Part shown: one piece after another, positions 50,990-60,181 of the stretch | Layout: every line of letters begins with the position of its first letter | Position numbering within the stretch: the first letter of the stretch is position 1 | Source: T3Sed10-241 sp036796255 | GTDB lineage: Bacteria; Bacteroidota; Bacteroidia; Flavobacteriales_D; Cryomorphaceae | Direction: 5' to 3' | NCBI GenBank assembly: GCA_036796255.1 | Contig: DAIRDH010000005.1 | Coordinates: 22,888-86,887 of the forward strand | DNA: 64,000 bases | Notes under the pieces: model-generated | Told to the model about the DNA's origin: nothing | The model's database searches: none | Seen by the model: the letters and a program-made list of their open reading frames with translations, nothing else | Position numbers and translations under genes: made by a program

Positions 50990-52474
50990 TTAGCTGCCCT
51001 GATGCGCAGGCCTGAGCAAGTCAAAGACCGTTTTTACAGGGTTGAAAGTCTCAATGGGGACCTCTACAAATATGGTATTCCAATGGTGCATTGAGCCATT
51101 CCACAGCCCTGGGAGTTCGAGTGCAAGTATGTCCCTGCCCATATGGGTTTTAGAAACCACCATGCCCGTATCGGGGTTGCGGTATTTGAGCAGGTCGTAC
51201 TTTTCGCCTTTGTGGTTTTTGAGCGATACCACCAGATCGACCGGATTGAAATGTGAAGCGCCGTTGAGCAATTTGAGCTGTTCAGGATCTTCGGTATTTA
51301 CTTGTGCTTTTTCCACGATTTGCAGAGAGTATTTTCCGCCGCCATCGTCCACCACAAATGGTCCTCCTCCGGGTTCGCCTTCGTTTTTCACCATGCCACA
51401 TATGCGCAATGGCCGGTCGAGAAGTGCCCTGATTTCCTGATCACTGAGTGCTAGAACATCCTTCTGAAACCATTTCCTGAAAAAAGCTGAACACTCCTCC
51501 CTATCGGGTTTGCCATCATCCAGGGATCTCAAAAATCCGAAAATCTGCTCTTGTACTTCGAGCAACATTCCAGCAATTACTTCCTTGTATTCCACTGTCC
51601 GACCCTTGAGGTGGTCGGGAACCACATTGTCGATGTTTTTGATAAAAACAAGGTCGGCATCCAGGTCGTTCAGGTTTTCGAGCAGGGCACCGTGGCCGGC
51701 AGGGCGCAGCAGCAAGTCTCCATTTTCCTGAAGGGCCCAGCTGTGGTCGTCGACGTAAATAGCCGGCGTATCGGTTGAGGGTTTCTGAAGGCTTGTGGCA
51801 ATGCGAAAATCAACATTGAGCTCCTTGCTCAACCATTCGCTGAGTCCCTTGAGGTGCTGTTGCACTTCTACCTGCGTTTGGTCGGGGATGGTGAAATGAA
51901 GGTGTGCCTCCTTGCCACTCATGGCGTAAAGGGCGGCTTCGTGGTAATGTTCTTCAAATGCCGTACGCGCATTTCCATCGCCATAACGGTGAAATTTGAT
52001 GAGGCCTTTCGGCAAATTGACATAATTCATTCCCTCCTCGAGCAGCAAAGCCTTCACCACATCAAGGCGCGTCACGCTGTCATTGAGCGGCATATCTTTG
52101 GGCATACTCAGGATTTCCAGAAGTGGTTTTGAAAAAGGAAACACTTCGAGCTTGTCAAAAAAATTCTTTATAGCTTCACTCTCTTTTCCAGTGTCTAGAT
52201 AAGTAAATAAGTCTTTAAACATGCGGCTCGCTGCGCCGCTGGCAGGTACAAATTTTAGCACCTTGATGCCTTTGCGCTCGGCGTATATTTTGCGGTAACG
52301 CGTTTTTTCTTCAGCATTTACATCTTGAATTTCGGCTCCCAGCCGGCAATTTTGTGCCAGCTTGATGCAGGGGTATCCCTTGCTGAGTATATCGTGGTAG
52401 GCATCGAGTTTATCGGAGCTGAGGCCTTTTTCGGAGAGCTTTTCTAAGGTATCGTGGGGCAATGAGGCTGACAT
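50990..52474 (-). CDS. DUF4301 protein
   Basis: The ATG at 52474 gives 494 residues (a TTG at 52492 would add six). The translation has the features of DUF4301: VLKFVPASGAASRMFKDLFT near residue 80, LPKGLIKFHRYGDGNARTAF, HLHFTIPDQTQVEVQQHL and DGDLLLRPAGHGALLENLND. The ASGAASRMFK loop and the RPAGHGALL segment look like a nucleotidyltransferase-type fold, which is my inference. The family is restricted mainly to Bacteroidota and its function is unknown. It diverges from galE with 100 bp between the starts. Confidence 0.87.
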   Translation of the reverse strand: MSASLPHDTLEKLSEKGLSSDKLDAYHDILSKGYPCIKLAQNCRLGAEIQDVNAEEKTRYRKIYAERKGIKVLKFVPASGAASRMFKDLFTYLDTGKESEAIKNFFDKLEVFPFSKPLLEILSMPKDMPLNDSVTRLDVVKALLLEEGMNYVNLPKGLIKFHRYGDGNARTAFEEHYHEAALYAMSGKEAHLHFTIPDQTQVEVQQHLKGLSEWLSKELNVDFRIATSLQKPSTDTPAIYVDDHSWALQENGDLLLRPAGHGALLENLNDLDADLVFIKNIDNVVPDHLKGRTVEYKEVIAGMLLEVQEQIFGFLRSLDDGKPDREECSAFFRKWFQKDVLALSDQEIRALLDRPLRICGMVKNEGEPGGGPFVVDDGGGKYSLQIVEKAQVNTEDPEQLKLLNGASHFNPVDLVVSLKNHKGEKYDLLKYRNPDTGMVVSKTHMGRDILALELPGLWNGSMHHWNTIFVEVPIETFNPVKTVFDLLRPAHQGS

Positions 52475-52574
52475 GTTGTGGTTTTTTCTCAAATTTATTG
52501 AATCCCGACCTTACCCGAAAGGATTTTTGCGATTCATTCCAAAGTCCAGCGTACCAATCACTATATTCGCAGCA

Positions 52575-53582
52575 ATGGAGAAGATTCTACTTACTGGTGG
52601 TGCTGGCTATATAGGTTCGCATATTGCTGTGGCCTTGGCTACTAACGGTTACGTGCCGGTAGTGCTCGACAATTTTTCACGGTCAGAGCGCCACATCCCC
52701 GACAAAATCAATGCCCTTTGTGGCTTCGAAGTGCCCATGTACAGCCTGGATTGCCGCGACAAGCAGGGCTTGCTCGACATGCTCGATGCCGAAGGCGGCG
52801 TGGATGGCGTGATACACTTGGCTGCTTACAAAGCGGTGGGCGAGTCGGTAAAGCAGCCGGTTGCCTATTTTGACAACAACCTGGGCTCCATGAGCAGCCT
52901 GATGGAGGTCTTGCTTTCGCAAAAAATCAACAACTTCGTTTTTTCTTCATCCTGCACCGTTTACGGCGCCACCGAAACCGGAGAGGTTTCTGAGAGCACA
53001 CCTTTCGGTCATGCTTACAGTCCCTATGGCTTCACCAAGCAGGCCTGCGAGCGGCTTATGGCCGATGTGGCCCGCACCGAGCCCTGGCTTCGGCAGGTGA
53101 GCTTGCGCTATTTCAACCCGATAGGAGCGCATCCTTCAGGAGGGTTAGGGGAGTTACCACTCGGCGAGCCCAACAACCTGGTGCCCTACATCACCCAGGC
53201 AGCCGCCGGATTGCGCGAGGCCATCACCATTTTCGGAAACGACTGCAATACACCTGACGGTACTTGCGTGCGCGACTATATACATGTATGCGATCTTGCT
53301 GAGGCGCATGTACAAGCCCTCAATTGGGTAAAGGAGAGCAAAGTACCCTTGGAAGTTTTCAATGTGGGTACGGGTAAAGGCCGCAGTGTGAAAGAAATTA
53401 TCGACCTCTTTCAGGAGGTGAATAAAGTACCCTTCGAGGTGCGCCAGGGCCCGCGTCGACCCGGCGATATAGACGCCATTTATGCCAATGCCGACAAGGT
53501 AAAGGCAACTTTCAACTGGCAATCGCAGTATTCAGTAAGCGACGCCCTACAACACGCATGGCAATGGCAACAAACACTCTGA
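52575..53582 (+). CDS. galE: UDP-glucose 4-epimerase
   Basis: From the ATG at 52575 the product has 335 residues, beginning MEKILLTGGAGYIGSHIAVA with the NAD-binding GxxGxxG. Catalytic residues are in FSSSCTVYGATE (Ser/Thr) and YSPYGFTKQACE (the YxxxK). Then come LRYFNPIGAHPSGGLGE, RDYIHVCDLAEAHVQALNW and VEVRQGPRRPGDIDAIYANA-like segments typical of GalE. It interconverts UDP-glucose and UDP-galactose for glycan synthesis. The open frame extends upstream but those residues are not family-like. The stop overlaps the start of the beta-barrel gene by 25 bp. Confidence 0.96.
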   Translation: MEKILLTGGAGYIGSHIAVALATNGYVPVVLDNFSRSERHIPDKINALCGFEVPMYSLDCRDKQGLLDMLDAEGGVDGVIHLAAYKAVGESVKQPVAYFDNNLGSMSSLMEVLLSQKINNFVFSSSCTVYGATETGEVSESTPFGHAYSPYGFTKQACERLMADVARTEPWLRQVSLRYFNPIGAHPSGGLGELPLGEPNNLVPYITQAAAGLREAITIFGNDCNTPDGTCVRDYIHVCDLAEAHVQALNWVKESKVPLEVFNVGTGKGRSVKEIIDLFQEVNKVPFEVRQGPRRPGDIDAIYANADKVKATFNWQSQYSVSDALQHAWQWQQTL

Positions 53583-54283
53583 TCCCAAGATTCATCCCAG
53601 TCCTCGTGGCTCTGGCCCTGCTTCTGCCAGGCCTTACGGCAAATGCACAGGACGAGCCTGAAAAACCGCGCATCGTAAAGATCGAAGACCGATGGGAAGA
53701 TAAAATCGTGCTCGAACTCACCCACGACACCTGGCTCAACGCTCCGGCTGGGGTGGAATTTCGTGCGCCTTCGCTCGGTTTCAAAGGCTACCTTTTTTCC
53801 GATTACAGCTTTGGCAAAAGCGATTTTAGCTTTGCATGGGGCCTTGGTGTGAGTGTTGACAATGTACGCAGCAATGCGGAGTGGGTGCAGGAAGTACAGC
53901 CAAATGGAGAGGTGGGGGATCAGGTGCTTACCCCATTTCCGGAAGGATATGAGTACGAAAAGCACAAGTTTGTCACCACCTTTATTGAATTGCCACTTGA
54001 ACTGAGGTACATCAAAACAGGCCGAAATCCATTTAAAATGGCCGTGGGATTCAGGCTGGGTTACATGCTATCCAACCATCAAAAGATTGCGGATACAGAA
54101 GGCAAGCGCAAGTTTTACGATTTTGATGACATGAACAGCTTTCGCTATGGCCTCAGCGCCCGCCTTGGCGTAGGGAAAATTCAACTCACCGGGTTTTACT
54201 CACTCGTGCCACTCGTGGAGCCTGACAAGGGCACTGATGTGGTGGCCGTTTCAATGGGTCTGGCCTTCACCTTTATCAAATAA
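53558..54283 (+). CDS. Outer-membrane beta-barrel protein (PorT-like)
   Basis: The 241-residue protein has a signal peptide (VLVALALLLPGLTANAQ) and a C-terminal barrel with alternating strands: KSDFSFAWGLGVSVDNVRSN, FIELPLELRYIKTGRNPFKM, VGFRLGYMLSNHQKIADTEG, SFRYGLSARLGVGKIQLTGF and the last strand AVSMGLAFTFIK. The ELPLELRY segment is usual in PorT-family and related opacity-like barrels. A second in-frame ATG (53564) is also possible. The start lies inside the end of galE, and the 3' end overlaps the converging PAP2-like gene by 8 bp. Role unknown. Confidence 0.83.
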   Translation: MAMATNTLIPRFIPVLVALALLLPGLTANAQDEPEKPRIVKIEDRWEDKIVLELTHDTWLNAPAGVEFRAPSLGFKGYLFSDYSFGKSDFSFAWGLGVSVDNVRSNAEWVQEVQPNGEVGDQVLTPFPEGYEYEKHKFVTTFIELPLELRYIKTGRNPFKMAVGFRLGYMLSNHQKIADTEGKRKFYDFDDMNSFRYGLSARLGVGKIQLTGFYSLVPLVEPDKGTDVVAVSMGLAFTFIK

Positions 54284-54893
54284 CCCAAAGCCGCGATACG
54301 CTAAGGTAGAGGCAGAGAAATCCGAGGACGGCGCCCCCATAAACCTCCATTGGTGTATGGATTTTTAAGACCAACCTCGCCGACAATACGAGGCCAAGTA
54401 AAAGCACGATGCACATGAGCAACGGCAAGTCCGACCAGCCATGCAGCTGAAAGAGTGCCAGTACAGTACCCAATAAACCGGCAGATCCGGCCGCATGCGC
54501 GCTCATCTTAAAGCGGATGTTGAGTAGGGCCAGCAATGCTATGCTGGAAATGCATCCTATCATGATGGCGTATACCGGAAGCGGAAGCGCCCCTCTGCGC
54601 AGCAATACATATCCGAGGATGAAAAAGAAGCCCGATGAAATGTAAGGAATGAAACGCTCCTGACGCTTTCTGACTTCCAGGTCGCTGAGGGCACCATACC
54701 ATTTGAGCAATATGATGTTGAGCCCGGGAAAGGCTATGGTACTCAGCGCCACCACGAGGTAAGTGAGGTTTAGGAGTTCCTGAGGAGCCTGACTGCGCAC
54801 ATACCAATCGAGCTCACCGGCCAGTGCCACGCAGAGCAAAGGCATGAGCAGGGGGTGAAAAATGATGGAGGTGACTGCGGCCAGTCTTTGCAT
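54276..54893 (-). CDS. PAP2-like integral membrane protein
   Basis: The 205-residue protein has six hydrophobic segments. The end RFKMSAHAAGSAGLLGTVLA and SARLVLKIHTPMEVYGGAVL resemble motifs 2 and 3 of the PAP2 phosphatase family (SxHxxG and RxxxxxHxxxEVxxG), although the first PAP2 motif (KxxxxxxRP) is not obvious; KRQERFIPY may correspond. Members hydrolyse lipid phosphates such as undecaprenyl diphosphate in the membrane. It lies 4 bp after rpoN on the same strand, so the pair is probably one transcript. Activity is uncertain because of the weak motif 1. Confidence 0.72.
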   Translation of the reverse strand: MQRLAAVTSIIFHPLLMPLLCVALAGELDWYVRSQAPQELLNLTYLVVALSTIAFPGLNIILLKWYGALSDLEVRKRQERFIPYISSGFFFILGYVLLRRGALPLPVYAIMIGCISSIALLALLNIRFKMSAHAAGSAGLLGTVLALFQLHGWSDLPLLMCIVLLLGLVLSARLVLKIHTPMEVYGGAVLGFLCLYLSVSRLWVI

Positions 54894-54897
54894 TGAA

Positions 54898-56352
54898 TTA
54901 CAATTGTTTGCGAAGTCGTGCTACAGGGATGTTGAGCTGTTCGCGGTACTTGGCCACAGTGCGTCGGGCAATGTTATAACCCTTGTCTTGAAGCAGCTCT
55001 GCAAGTTTTTCGTCGGTGAGTGGCTTGCGCTTTTTCTCAGCTTCAATGGCATCGAGCAGTATTTTCTTGACTTCCCTGGTGGATACTTCCTCACCTGAGT
55101 CGGTTGAAAGTGACTCGCTAAAAAAGCTTTTCAAGAGGAAAGTACCGTAGGGCGTTTGCACATATTTGCTATTGGCCACCCGCGACACCGTCGAAATATC
55201 CATGTGAATTGTCTCGGCGATATCTTTCAAAATCATGGGCCTCAGCTTGGTTTCATCGCCCGTGAGGAAGTACTCTTTCTGGAAATTGGCGATGGCGTTC
55301 ATCGTCAGCAATAAAGTGTGTTGCCTCTGTTTAATAGCATCGATGAACCACTTGGCAGCATCTATTTTCTGCTTTACGAATTGTACGGCATCCTTCTGTT
55401 GCTTGTCGTGATTCTTAGTTGCAGCATAGCCTTGCAGCATGTGTTTGTAGCTTTCGCTGATGCGCAGGTCGGGGGCATTTCTGGAATTGAGCGTAATACG
55501 TATCACGTCCTCATCGGTGCTCATCAGGAAGTCGGGTACCACGTGCTCGGCGCTTTTGGTTGATTCCTTGATGCTGTTGCCGGGTTTCGGGTTGAGGCGG
55601 GTTATTTCGTGAATGGCTTCTTTCAGGTCCTCGTCGGTGATTTGCATCCGCTTCAATATACGGTCGTAATGCTTTTTGGTGAAAGCGTCGAAATGCTCTT
55701 CAACCAATTCTATTGCGAGCCTCACGGATGGGTATCGGCTATCTAGTCGCTTGAGCTGCAGAAGGATGCACTCTTGCAGGTTGCGCGCACCCACACCGGC
55801 TGGGTCGAGTTGATGGATGAGCAAAAGGATTTGTTCGAGCTCTTCGGGCGAGGCAGTAATGTTTTGCGAAAAGGCGAGGTCGTCGGCGATATTTTCCACA
55901 TCTCTGCGCAGGTAGCCATCATCGTCAAGGTTGCCAATGATGGTTTTGGCGAGCATTTCTTGTTTCTCGCTGATGTTTCTCAGCGATAGTTGCTGTGTAA
56001 GCAAATCCCTAAAGCTATTGCTCGAAACGAAGGGCATGGATTTTTCTTCATCATCTGCTCCTTTGTTGCGCACACTTAGCTTGTAGGCAGGGGTATCGTC
56101 ATCATCCATGTACTGGCTGAAGTCAAAATCTTCTTGTGATTCACTTTTTTCGGACTCATCCCAGTTGTCGTCGTCCTTATTTTCCTCTTGTTCGTCTGCA
56201 GCATTTCCTTCTTCCAATGCCGGGTTGATTTCCATTTCTTCTTTGATGCGTTGCTCCAATTCTATGGTGGGCACTTGCAATAGTTTCATCAGCTGTATTT
56301 GCTGAGGAGAGAGTTTTTGTAGGAGTTTTTGTTGTAGACTTTGCTTGAGCAT
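54898..56352 (-). CDS. rpoN: RNA polymerase sigma-54 factor
   Basis: The 484-residue product has the Gln/Leu-rich activator-interacting region (MLKQSLQQKLLQKLSPQQIQ, LMKLLQVPTIELEQRIKEEM), an acidic stretch (residues about 50-90), the core-binding region (LDPAGVGARNLQECILLQLK), the HTH (MDISTVSRVANSKYVQTPYG) and the RpoN box ARRTVAKYRE near the end. Sigma-54 needs AAA+ activators to open promoters. Length and order agree with the family. It is followed by the PAP2-like gene after 4 bp. Confidence 0.96.
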   Translation of the reverse strand: MLKQSLQQKLLQKLSPQQIQLMKLLQVPTIELEQRIKEEMEINPALEEGNAADEQEENKDDDNWDESEKSESQEDFDFSQYMDDDDTPAYKLSVRNKGADDEEKSMPFVSSNSFRDLLTQQLSLRNISEKQEMLAKTIIGNLDDDGYLRRDVENIADDLAFSQNITASPEELEQILLLIHQLDPAGVGARNLQECILLQLKRLDSRYPSVRLAIELVEEHFDAFTKKHYDRILKRMQITDEDLKEAIHEITRLNPKPGNSIKESTKSAEHVVPDFLMSTDEDVIRITLNSRNAPDLRISESYKHMLQGYAATKNHDKQQKDAVQFVKQKIDAAKWFIDAIKQRQHTLLLTMNAIANFQKEYFLTGDETKLRPMILKDIAETIHMDISTVSRVANSKYVQTPYGTFLLKSFFSESLSTDSGEEVSTREVKKILLDAIEAEKKRKPLTDEKLAELLQDKGYNIARRTVAKYREQLNIPVARLRKQL

Positions 56353-56424
56353 AAATGGAATTAAAGTGCATCACGTGCTGCACAAACTTAGGCGAAAGTT
56401 CGGAAAAATTTTGCGCTTGTCGTC

Positions 56425-56949
56425 TTAATGGTTCACAACGACCAGTCGCCAGCGGTTCTTGAGCCGGTATCTTCGGCCTTTGTACATGTAGCCCGCCAGA
56501 CCAATTCCGGCGAAAATTCCGGATAAGGTATACACTTCAGGATCTATGATCGGAGTGCGCCCGGTATTAAATAAATTGTTGCCGGCTGAGAACACGAAAA
56601 ATACCGGAATGGCATACAGGGCGCTTTTGGCGAGGCCATGAACGCCCTGAACTTTGTCGCGATTGATGATGGCTTCGACATCGCCAATGGCTACAGGTGT
56701 CCAGTTGCCGACATAAAATGCGGAATCTGAGAATCCAACAATTACGGCCTCATAAACATCTTTTTTACCATTGAGCTTAAAAATGATCTCGTCACCCACA
56801 TAATACCGCATGCGCTTTTTGGTGCCTGGTTTTTCCAATATGAGGAATTGCTTGAGCTGCGCATCTGCTGAGCCTGAAAGTACGCAAAGCAATAAGACCG
56901 AGGTTAGTCGAAGCAAGCCCTTTCGTAAAACACTATTTAGCCAGTGCAT
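56425..56949 (-). CDS. Exported membrane-associated protein of unknown function
   Basis: The ATG at 56949 gives 174 residues (a TTG three codons earlier is possible). A signal peptide (RLTSVLLLCVLSGSADAQ) is followed by FLILEKPGTKKRMRYYVGDE, a beta-rich part and then two hydrophobic segments (SALYAIPVFFVFSAGNNLF, YTLSGIFAGIGLAGYMYKG), ending in a basic tail (RRYRLKNRWRLVVVNH). I recognise it as a kind of conserved Bacteroidota protein with no assigned function. It lies directly after the aldehyde dehydrogenase stop, with 9 bp between. Confidence 0.7.
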   Translation of the reverse strand: MHWLNSVLRKGLLRLTSVLLLCVLSGSADAQLKQFLILEKPGTKKRMRYYVGDEIIFKLNGKKDVYEAVIVGFSDSAFYVGNWTPVAIGDVEAIINRDKVQGVHGLAKSALYAIPVFFVFSAGNNLFNTGRTPIIDPEVYTLSGIFAGIGLAGYMYKGRRYRLKNRWRLVVVNH

Positions 56950-56958
56950 TGGATACAA

Positions 56959-58407
56959 TTAACGGTGATAGGCAATACAAACATTTTTGGGCTCAGTGAA
57001 AAAATCCATGGCCTCGAAACCACCTTCGCGACCTACACCTGAGCTTTTGATGCCACCAAATGGTGTGCGCAGGTCGCGCTCCAGCCAGCAGTTGACCCAA
57101 ACAATACCGGCGTGTAAATTTTCCGCAACCATATGTGCACGGTTGAGGTCTTTTGTCCACACTGTTGAGGCAAGGCCGTACACAGTGGCATTCGCTTTTT
57201 CTATGGCTTCCACCTCGTTGCTGAACCGGTCGAGGGTCACCACAGGCCCAAATATTTCTTCCTGATTCGTACGGCAATTTTGATCCAGACCTTCTATTAC
57301 TGTCGGAGCAACAAAGTAGCCCTCTTTAAGTCTTCCATCCAGTTCAACACGGTGGCCTCCGCAAAGCACATGTCCACCTTCTTGCGCGGCAATTTCAATG
57401 TAAGAGAGTATTTTTTCCATATGGCCCTTGCTCACCACGGCGCCCATCCGCGTGCCAGCAATGGAAGGATCAGCGGGAATGAGGCGTTGCACCTTTTCCA
57501 CAAAGGCCGCTTTAAACTTGTCGTAAATGCTGTCTTCCACAAGGATGCGTGAGCCGCAAAGGCATATTTGGCCCTGATTGGCAAAAGAACTGCGCACAGT
57601 TGTTTGCAACATTTTATCAAAGTCGCAGTCGGCAAATATGATGTTTGGATTTTTGCCGCCGAGCTCGAGCGAAAGCTTTTTAAACAGGGTTCCCGCCTGG
57701 CTTACAATTCGTTTTCCGGTCGCGGTACCACCTGTGAATGAAATGGCGGCGACATCTGGATGCACACAAATCGGTTCACCTACTTCGGGCCCATAGCCAT
57801 GCACAATGTTGAGCACCCCTTTCGGAAAATTGACTTTATCAGCCACTTTGGCGAGCAGGTAAGCGGTCATAGGAGTTACTTCTGACGGCTTGGCTACCAC
57901 GGTGTTGCCAGTGGCAAGTGCTGGAGCAATTTTCCAGCTAAACAGGTACAAGGGCAGGTTCCATGGCGATATACAGCCCACCACTCCAAGCGGTCGGCGT
58001 AGGGTATAATTGATGCCAAGGCCTTCTGTATAATGGCTTTGACTTGCGAAATGCATGCATGCAGATGCATAAAACTCAAAATTGGCTACCGCCCTGGGTA
58101 TGTCTACCGCACGGGCAAGGTCTACAGGCTTTCCATTGTCGCGTGATTCGGCATGGGCAAAGGCTTCAAGTTCGGCCCTGATGCCATCAGCAAGTTGCAT
58201 CATGTGGTGAAAGCGTTCCGCTGCGGGCAACGAGGCCCAGGAAGCGGCGCTTTTTTTGGCTGCTTCCACCGCAAGGTCTACATCTGCTTTATCACTTCGC
58301 GGAATGCGGGAATACACCTCTCCGCACGAAGGATCATAATTATCAATCCATTGCCTGGAGGCCGCGGGGCGGAATTCGCCGCCAATGTAATTGAGTATTT
58401 CTATCAT
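56959..58407 (-). CDS. NAD(P)-dependent aldehyde dehydrogenase
   Basis: The ATG at 58407 gives 482 residues. Signatures are the Rossmann part ISPWNLPLYLFSWKIAPALA, AKPSEVTPMTAYLLAKVADK, FTGGTATGKRIV, the catalytic Glu in KLSLELGGKNPNII, and the catalytic Cys in FANQGQICLCGSRILVEDSI, then EEIFGPVVTLDRF. The closest known group is that of 2-hydroxymuconic- or 2-aminomuconic-semialdehyde dehydrogenases and betaine/succinate-type enzymes. The substrate cannot be told. It converts an aldehyde to the acid in the cytoplasm. Upstream lies an unusual hairpin (58443-58476). The exported protein follows after 9 bp. Confidence 0.93.
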   Translation of the reverse strand: MIEILNYIGGEFRPAASRQWIDNYDPSCGEVYSRIPRSDKADVDLAVEAAKKSAASWASLPAAERFHHMMQLADGIRAELEAFAHAESRDNGKPVDLARAVDIPRAVANFEFYASACMHFASQSHYTEGLGINYTLRRPLGVVGCISPWNLPLYLFSWKIAPALATGNTVVAKPSEVTPMTAYLLAKVADKVNFPKGVLNIVHGYGPEVGEPICVHPDVAAISFTGGTATGKRIVSQAGTLFKKLSLELGGKNPNIIFADCDFDKMLQTTVRSSFANQGQICLCGSRILVEDSIYDKFKAAFVEKVQRLIPADPSIAGTRMGAVVSKGHMEKILSYIEIAAQEGGHVLCGGHRVELDGRLKEGYFVAPTVIEGLDQNCRTNQEEIFGPVVTLDRFSNEVEAIEKANATVYGLASTVWTKDLNRAHMVAENLHAGIVWVNCWLERDLRTPFGGIKSSGVGREGGFEAMDFFTEPKNVCIAYHR

Positions 58408-58442
58408 GGCGGTGAATTTCGTGATTATCCACAAAACAAAGC

Positions 58443-58476
58443 AAAAAAAGCACCTCCATGAGGAGATGCTTTTTTT
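58443..58476. terminator. Bidirectional terminator-like hairpin between divergent genes
   Basis: AAAAAAAGCA (58443-58452), one mismatch (C53/A66), CTCC, loop ATGA, GGAG, TGCTTTTTTT: a stem of 14 pairs with an A-run and a T-run on the flanks, so it can act in both directions. It stands 36 bp upstream of the aldehyde dehydrogenase ATG (minus) and 116 bp before the -33 of the kinase promoter (plus). See the findings for its odd location. Confidence 0.8.
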
Positions 58477-58591
58477 CCATGTTTCGATTTAATGTTAAAC
58501 CTGAGAATTGCTTCAAGGTTTTCTACGCAGTTTCTTTTCTGACGCTTGTTAACACACTTAAAAGGATTGTTAAAGAAGGTTAAGTGCTGTC

Positions 58592-58620
58592 TTGGGCCTA
58601 CCTTGCAGCCTGTAACTTTG
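58592..58620 (+). promoter_or_regulatory. Promoter of the RprXY-like two-component operon
   Basis: TTG (58592-58594), 18-bp spacer, TAACTTTG (58613-58620), an exact -7 match, 7 bp before the ATG. The transcript leader would be about zero to three bases. Confidence 0.55.
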
Positions 58621-58627
58621 TAAACAG

Positions 58628-60181
58628 ATGAAGAAGAGTTTCATTACATCCCTTATCGTCCTTATCTGCGTGGCTTTGATAGGCCTCATAGCCATTCAGA
58701 TTTACTGGATACAGAATTCCATTGCTTTGAGGGATGCCCAATTTCGATACAACGTTAAAATTGCCATTACTGAATTTAACCATGTACTGGAGCGCGAAGA
58801 GGCTAAGGAGCGTTTAAGGATTTACGATATGAATCGTAAAGCAGCCCTGGATCTGGACAGTATTATAAAGTCCCGTCCGAAGGCAAGTGTATATGTTACC
58901 AATGAAGACGTCGGCGGCGACACAGCTTTGTATGTTTCACCTGATGGTGAGTTCACATTCAAGTTTTCGAACCAGAAAACAACCACGCGAATTTTCGATC
59001 CATTCAATGCGAGTGACGCGAACAATGCGGATACCGAAGTCTCCGCATCTCGTTTTTCTCAAGAGCAGTCTGAGCTTTTCTCGGAGTTGCTTGCGGGTTT
59101 TATTCAGTTAGAGATGGGCAATGATTTTATCAGCCGCCATACGGTGGGATCTCTTGACTCACTGATTAAACGAAATCTTAACGAGGTTGGGGGTATTTCA
59201 GCAAGCTACCATTTTGGCATTTTTGATGTGTATGACCAGCCTGTAATCCTGACAAGCGAGGCCAACGCCCAGATGAATGAGTTGCTCAAGGAGGGCTTCA
59301 GGTCCAGACTTTTTCCAAATGACAATACACAGGAGCCTCTTTATTTACGTATTTGGTTTCCGGATCAAGACAGCTACCTTCTCAAAACGCTGTGGCCACT
59401 TTTGTTTGCATCGGCGATATTCATGCTCACGGTGATTTTTGCATTTGGCTACAGCATCCGCACTATCCTTTATCAAAAGAAACTCTCTGCCATCAAGAAC
59501 GACTTCATAAACAACATGACGCATGAGCTCAAAACCCCCATAGCCACGATTTCTCTTGCCTGTGAGGCCTTGTCAGACCCTGCCATGTCAAAATCGGAAG
59601 TGCGTACGGGGCAGTTTTTGAAAATGATCAGGGATGAAAACAAAAGGTTAGGCGTACTTGTAGAAAATGTGCTGCGCAGTGCAGTGCTTGACCGTGGTGA
59701 GATGCGTTTGAACCGGGATAAGGTCGATTTTCACGAAGTAATTCTCGCCGCAATCCGCAATATTGAGCTTCAGGCACAACAAAAGGGAGGAGAGATTATG
59801 ACCGATTTACTGGCGAAAAGTCCAATCATTAAAGGCGATAAAGTACATTTGACCAATGTAATATACAATTTGCTTGACAACGCAATAAAGTACAGCCAGG
59901 AGAATCTCAAGATTAAAGTGAGCACGAGCAGCAACGAAAGCTCCTTGCAAGTGTGCATAGAAGATAATGGCATTGGTATAAAAAAAGAAGACCAGGCCCG
60001 TATCTTCGAAAAACTTTTTCGTGTTCATACAGGAAACGTTCACGACATTAAAGGCTTCGGACTTGGGTTGAGTTACGTGAAAATGATTGTTGAAAAGCAT
60101 CACGGCACAGTTTCTGTAAGAAGCGATTACGGAAAAGGAAGTACATTTATTATTCAATTACCATTTGACTATGACATCTAA
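58628..60181 (+). CDS. rprX: Sensor histidine kinase, RprX-like
   Basis: The 517-residue protein has two membrane segments (residues about 6-27 and 258-281) with a periplasmic region of about 230 residues. The cytoplasmic part shows the H-box NNMTHELKTPIATISLACEA, N-box LTNVIYNLLDNAIKYSQENL, G1 CIEDNGIGIKKEDQARI, F-box EKLFRVHTGNVHD and G2 GFGLGLSYVKMIVEKHHG. It forms an operon with an OmpR-type regulator whose ATG overlaps its last codons by 11 bp. The regulator resembles RprY of Bacteroides, and the kinase has the RprX layout. The signal is unknown. Confidence 0.9.
   Translation: MKKSFITSLIVLICVALIGLIAIQIYWIQNSIALRDAQFRYNVKIAITEFNHVLEREEAKERLRIYDMNRKAALDLDSIIKSRPKASVYVTNEDVGGDTALYVSPDGEFTFKFSNQKTTTRIFDPFNASDANNADTEVSASRFSQEQSELFSELLAGFIQLEMGNDFISRHTVGSLDSLIKRNLNEVGGISASYHFGIFDVYDQPVILTSEANAQMNELLKEGFRSRLFPNDNTQEPLYLRIWFPDQDSYLLKTLWPLLFASAIFMLTVIFAFGYSIRTILYQKKLSAIKNDFINNMTHELKTPIATISLACEALSDPAMSKSEVRTGQFLKMIRDENKRLGVLVENVLRSAVLDRGEMRLNRDKVDFHEVILAAIRNIELQAQQKGGEIMTDLLAKSPIIKGDKVHLTNVIYNLLDNAIKYSQENLKIKVSTSSNESSLQVCIEDNGIGIKKEDQARIFEKLFRVHTGNVHDIKGFGLGLSYVKMIVEKHHGTVSVRSDYGKGSTFIIQLPFDYDI

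Noticed and set aside
58563..58591. GTTAAGTGCTGTC resembling the region around the second ECF promoter
   Set aside because: No CGTC follows and the upstream block is not TGTAAC; a good housekeeping promoter lies just downstream.
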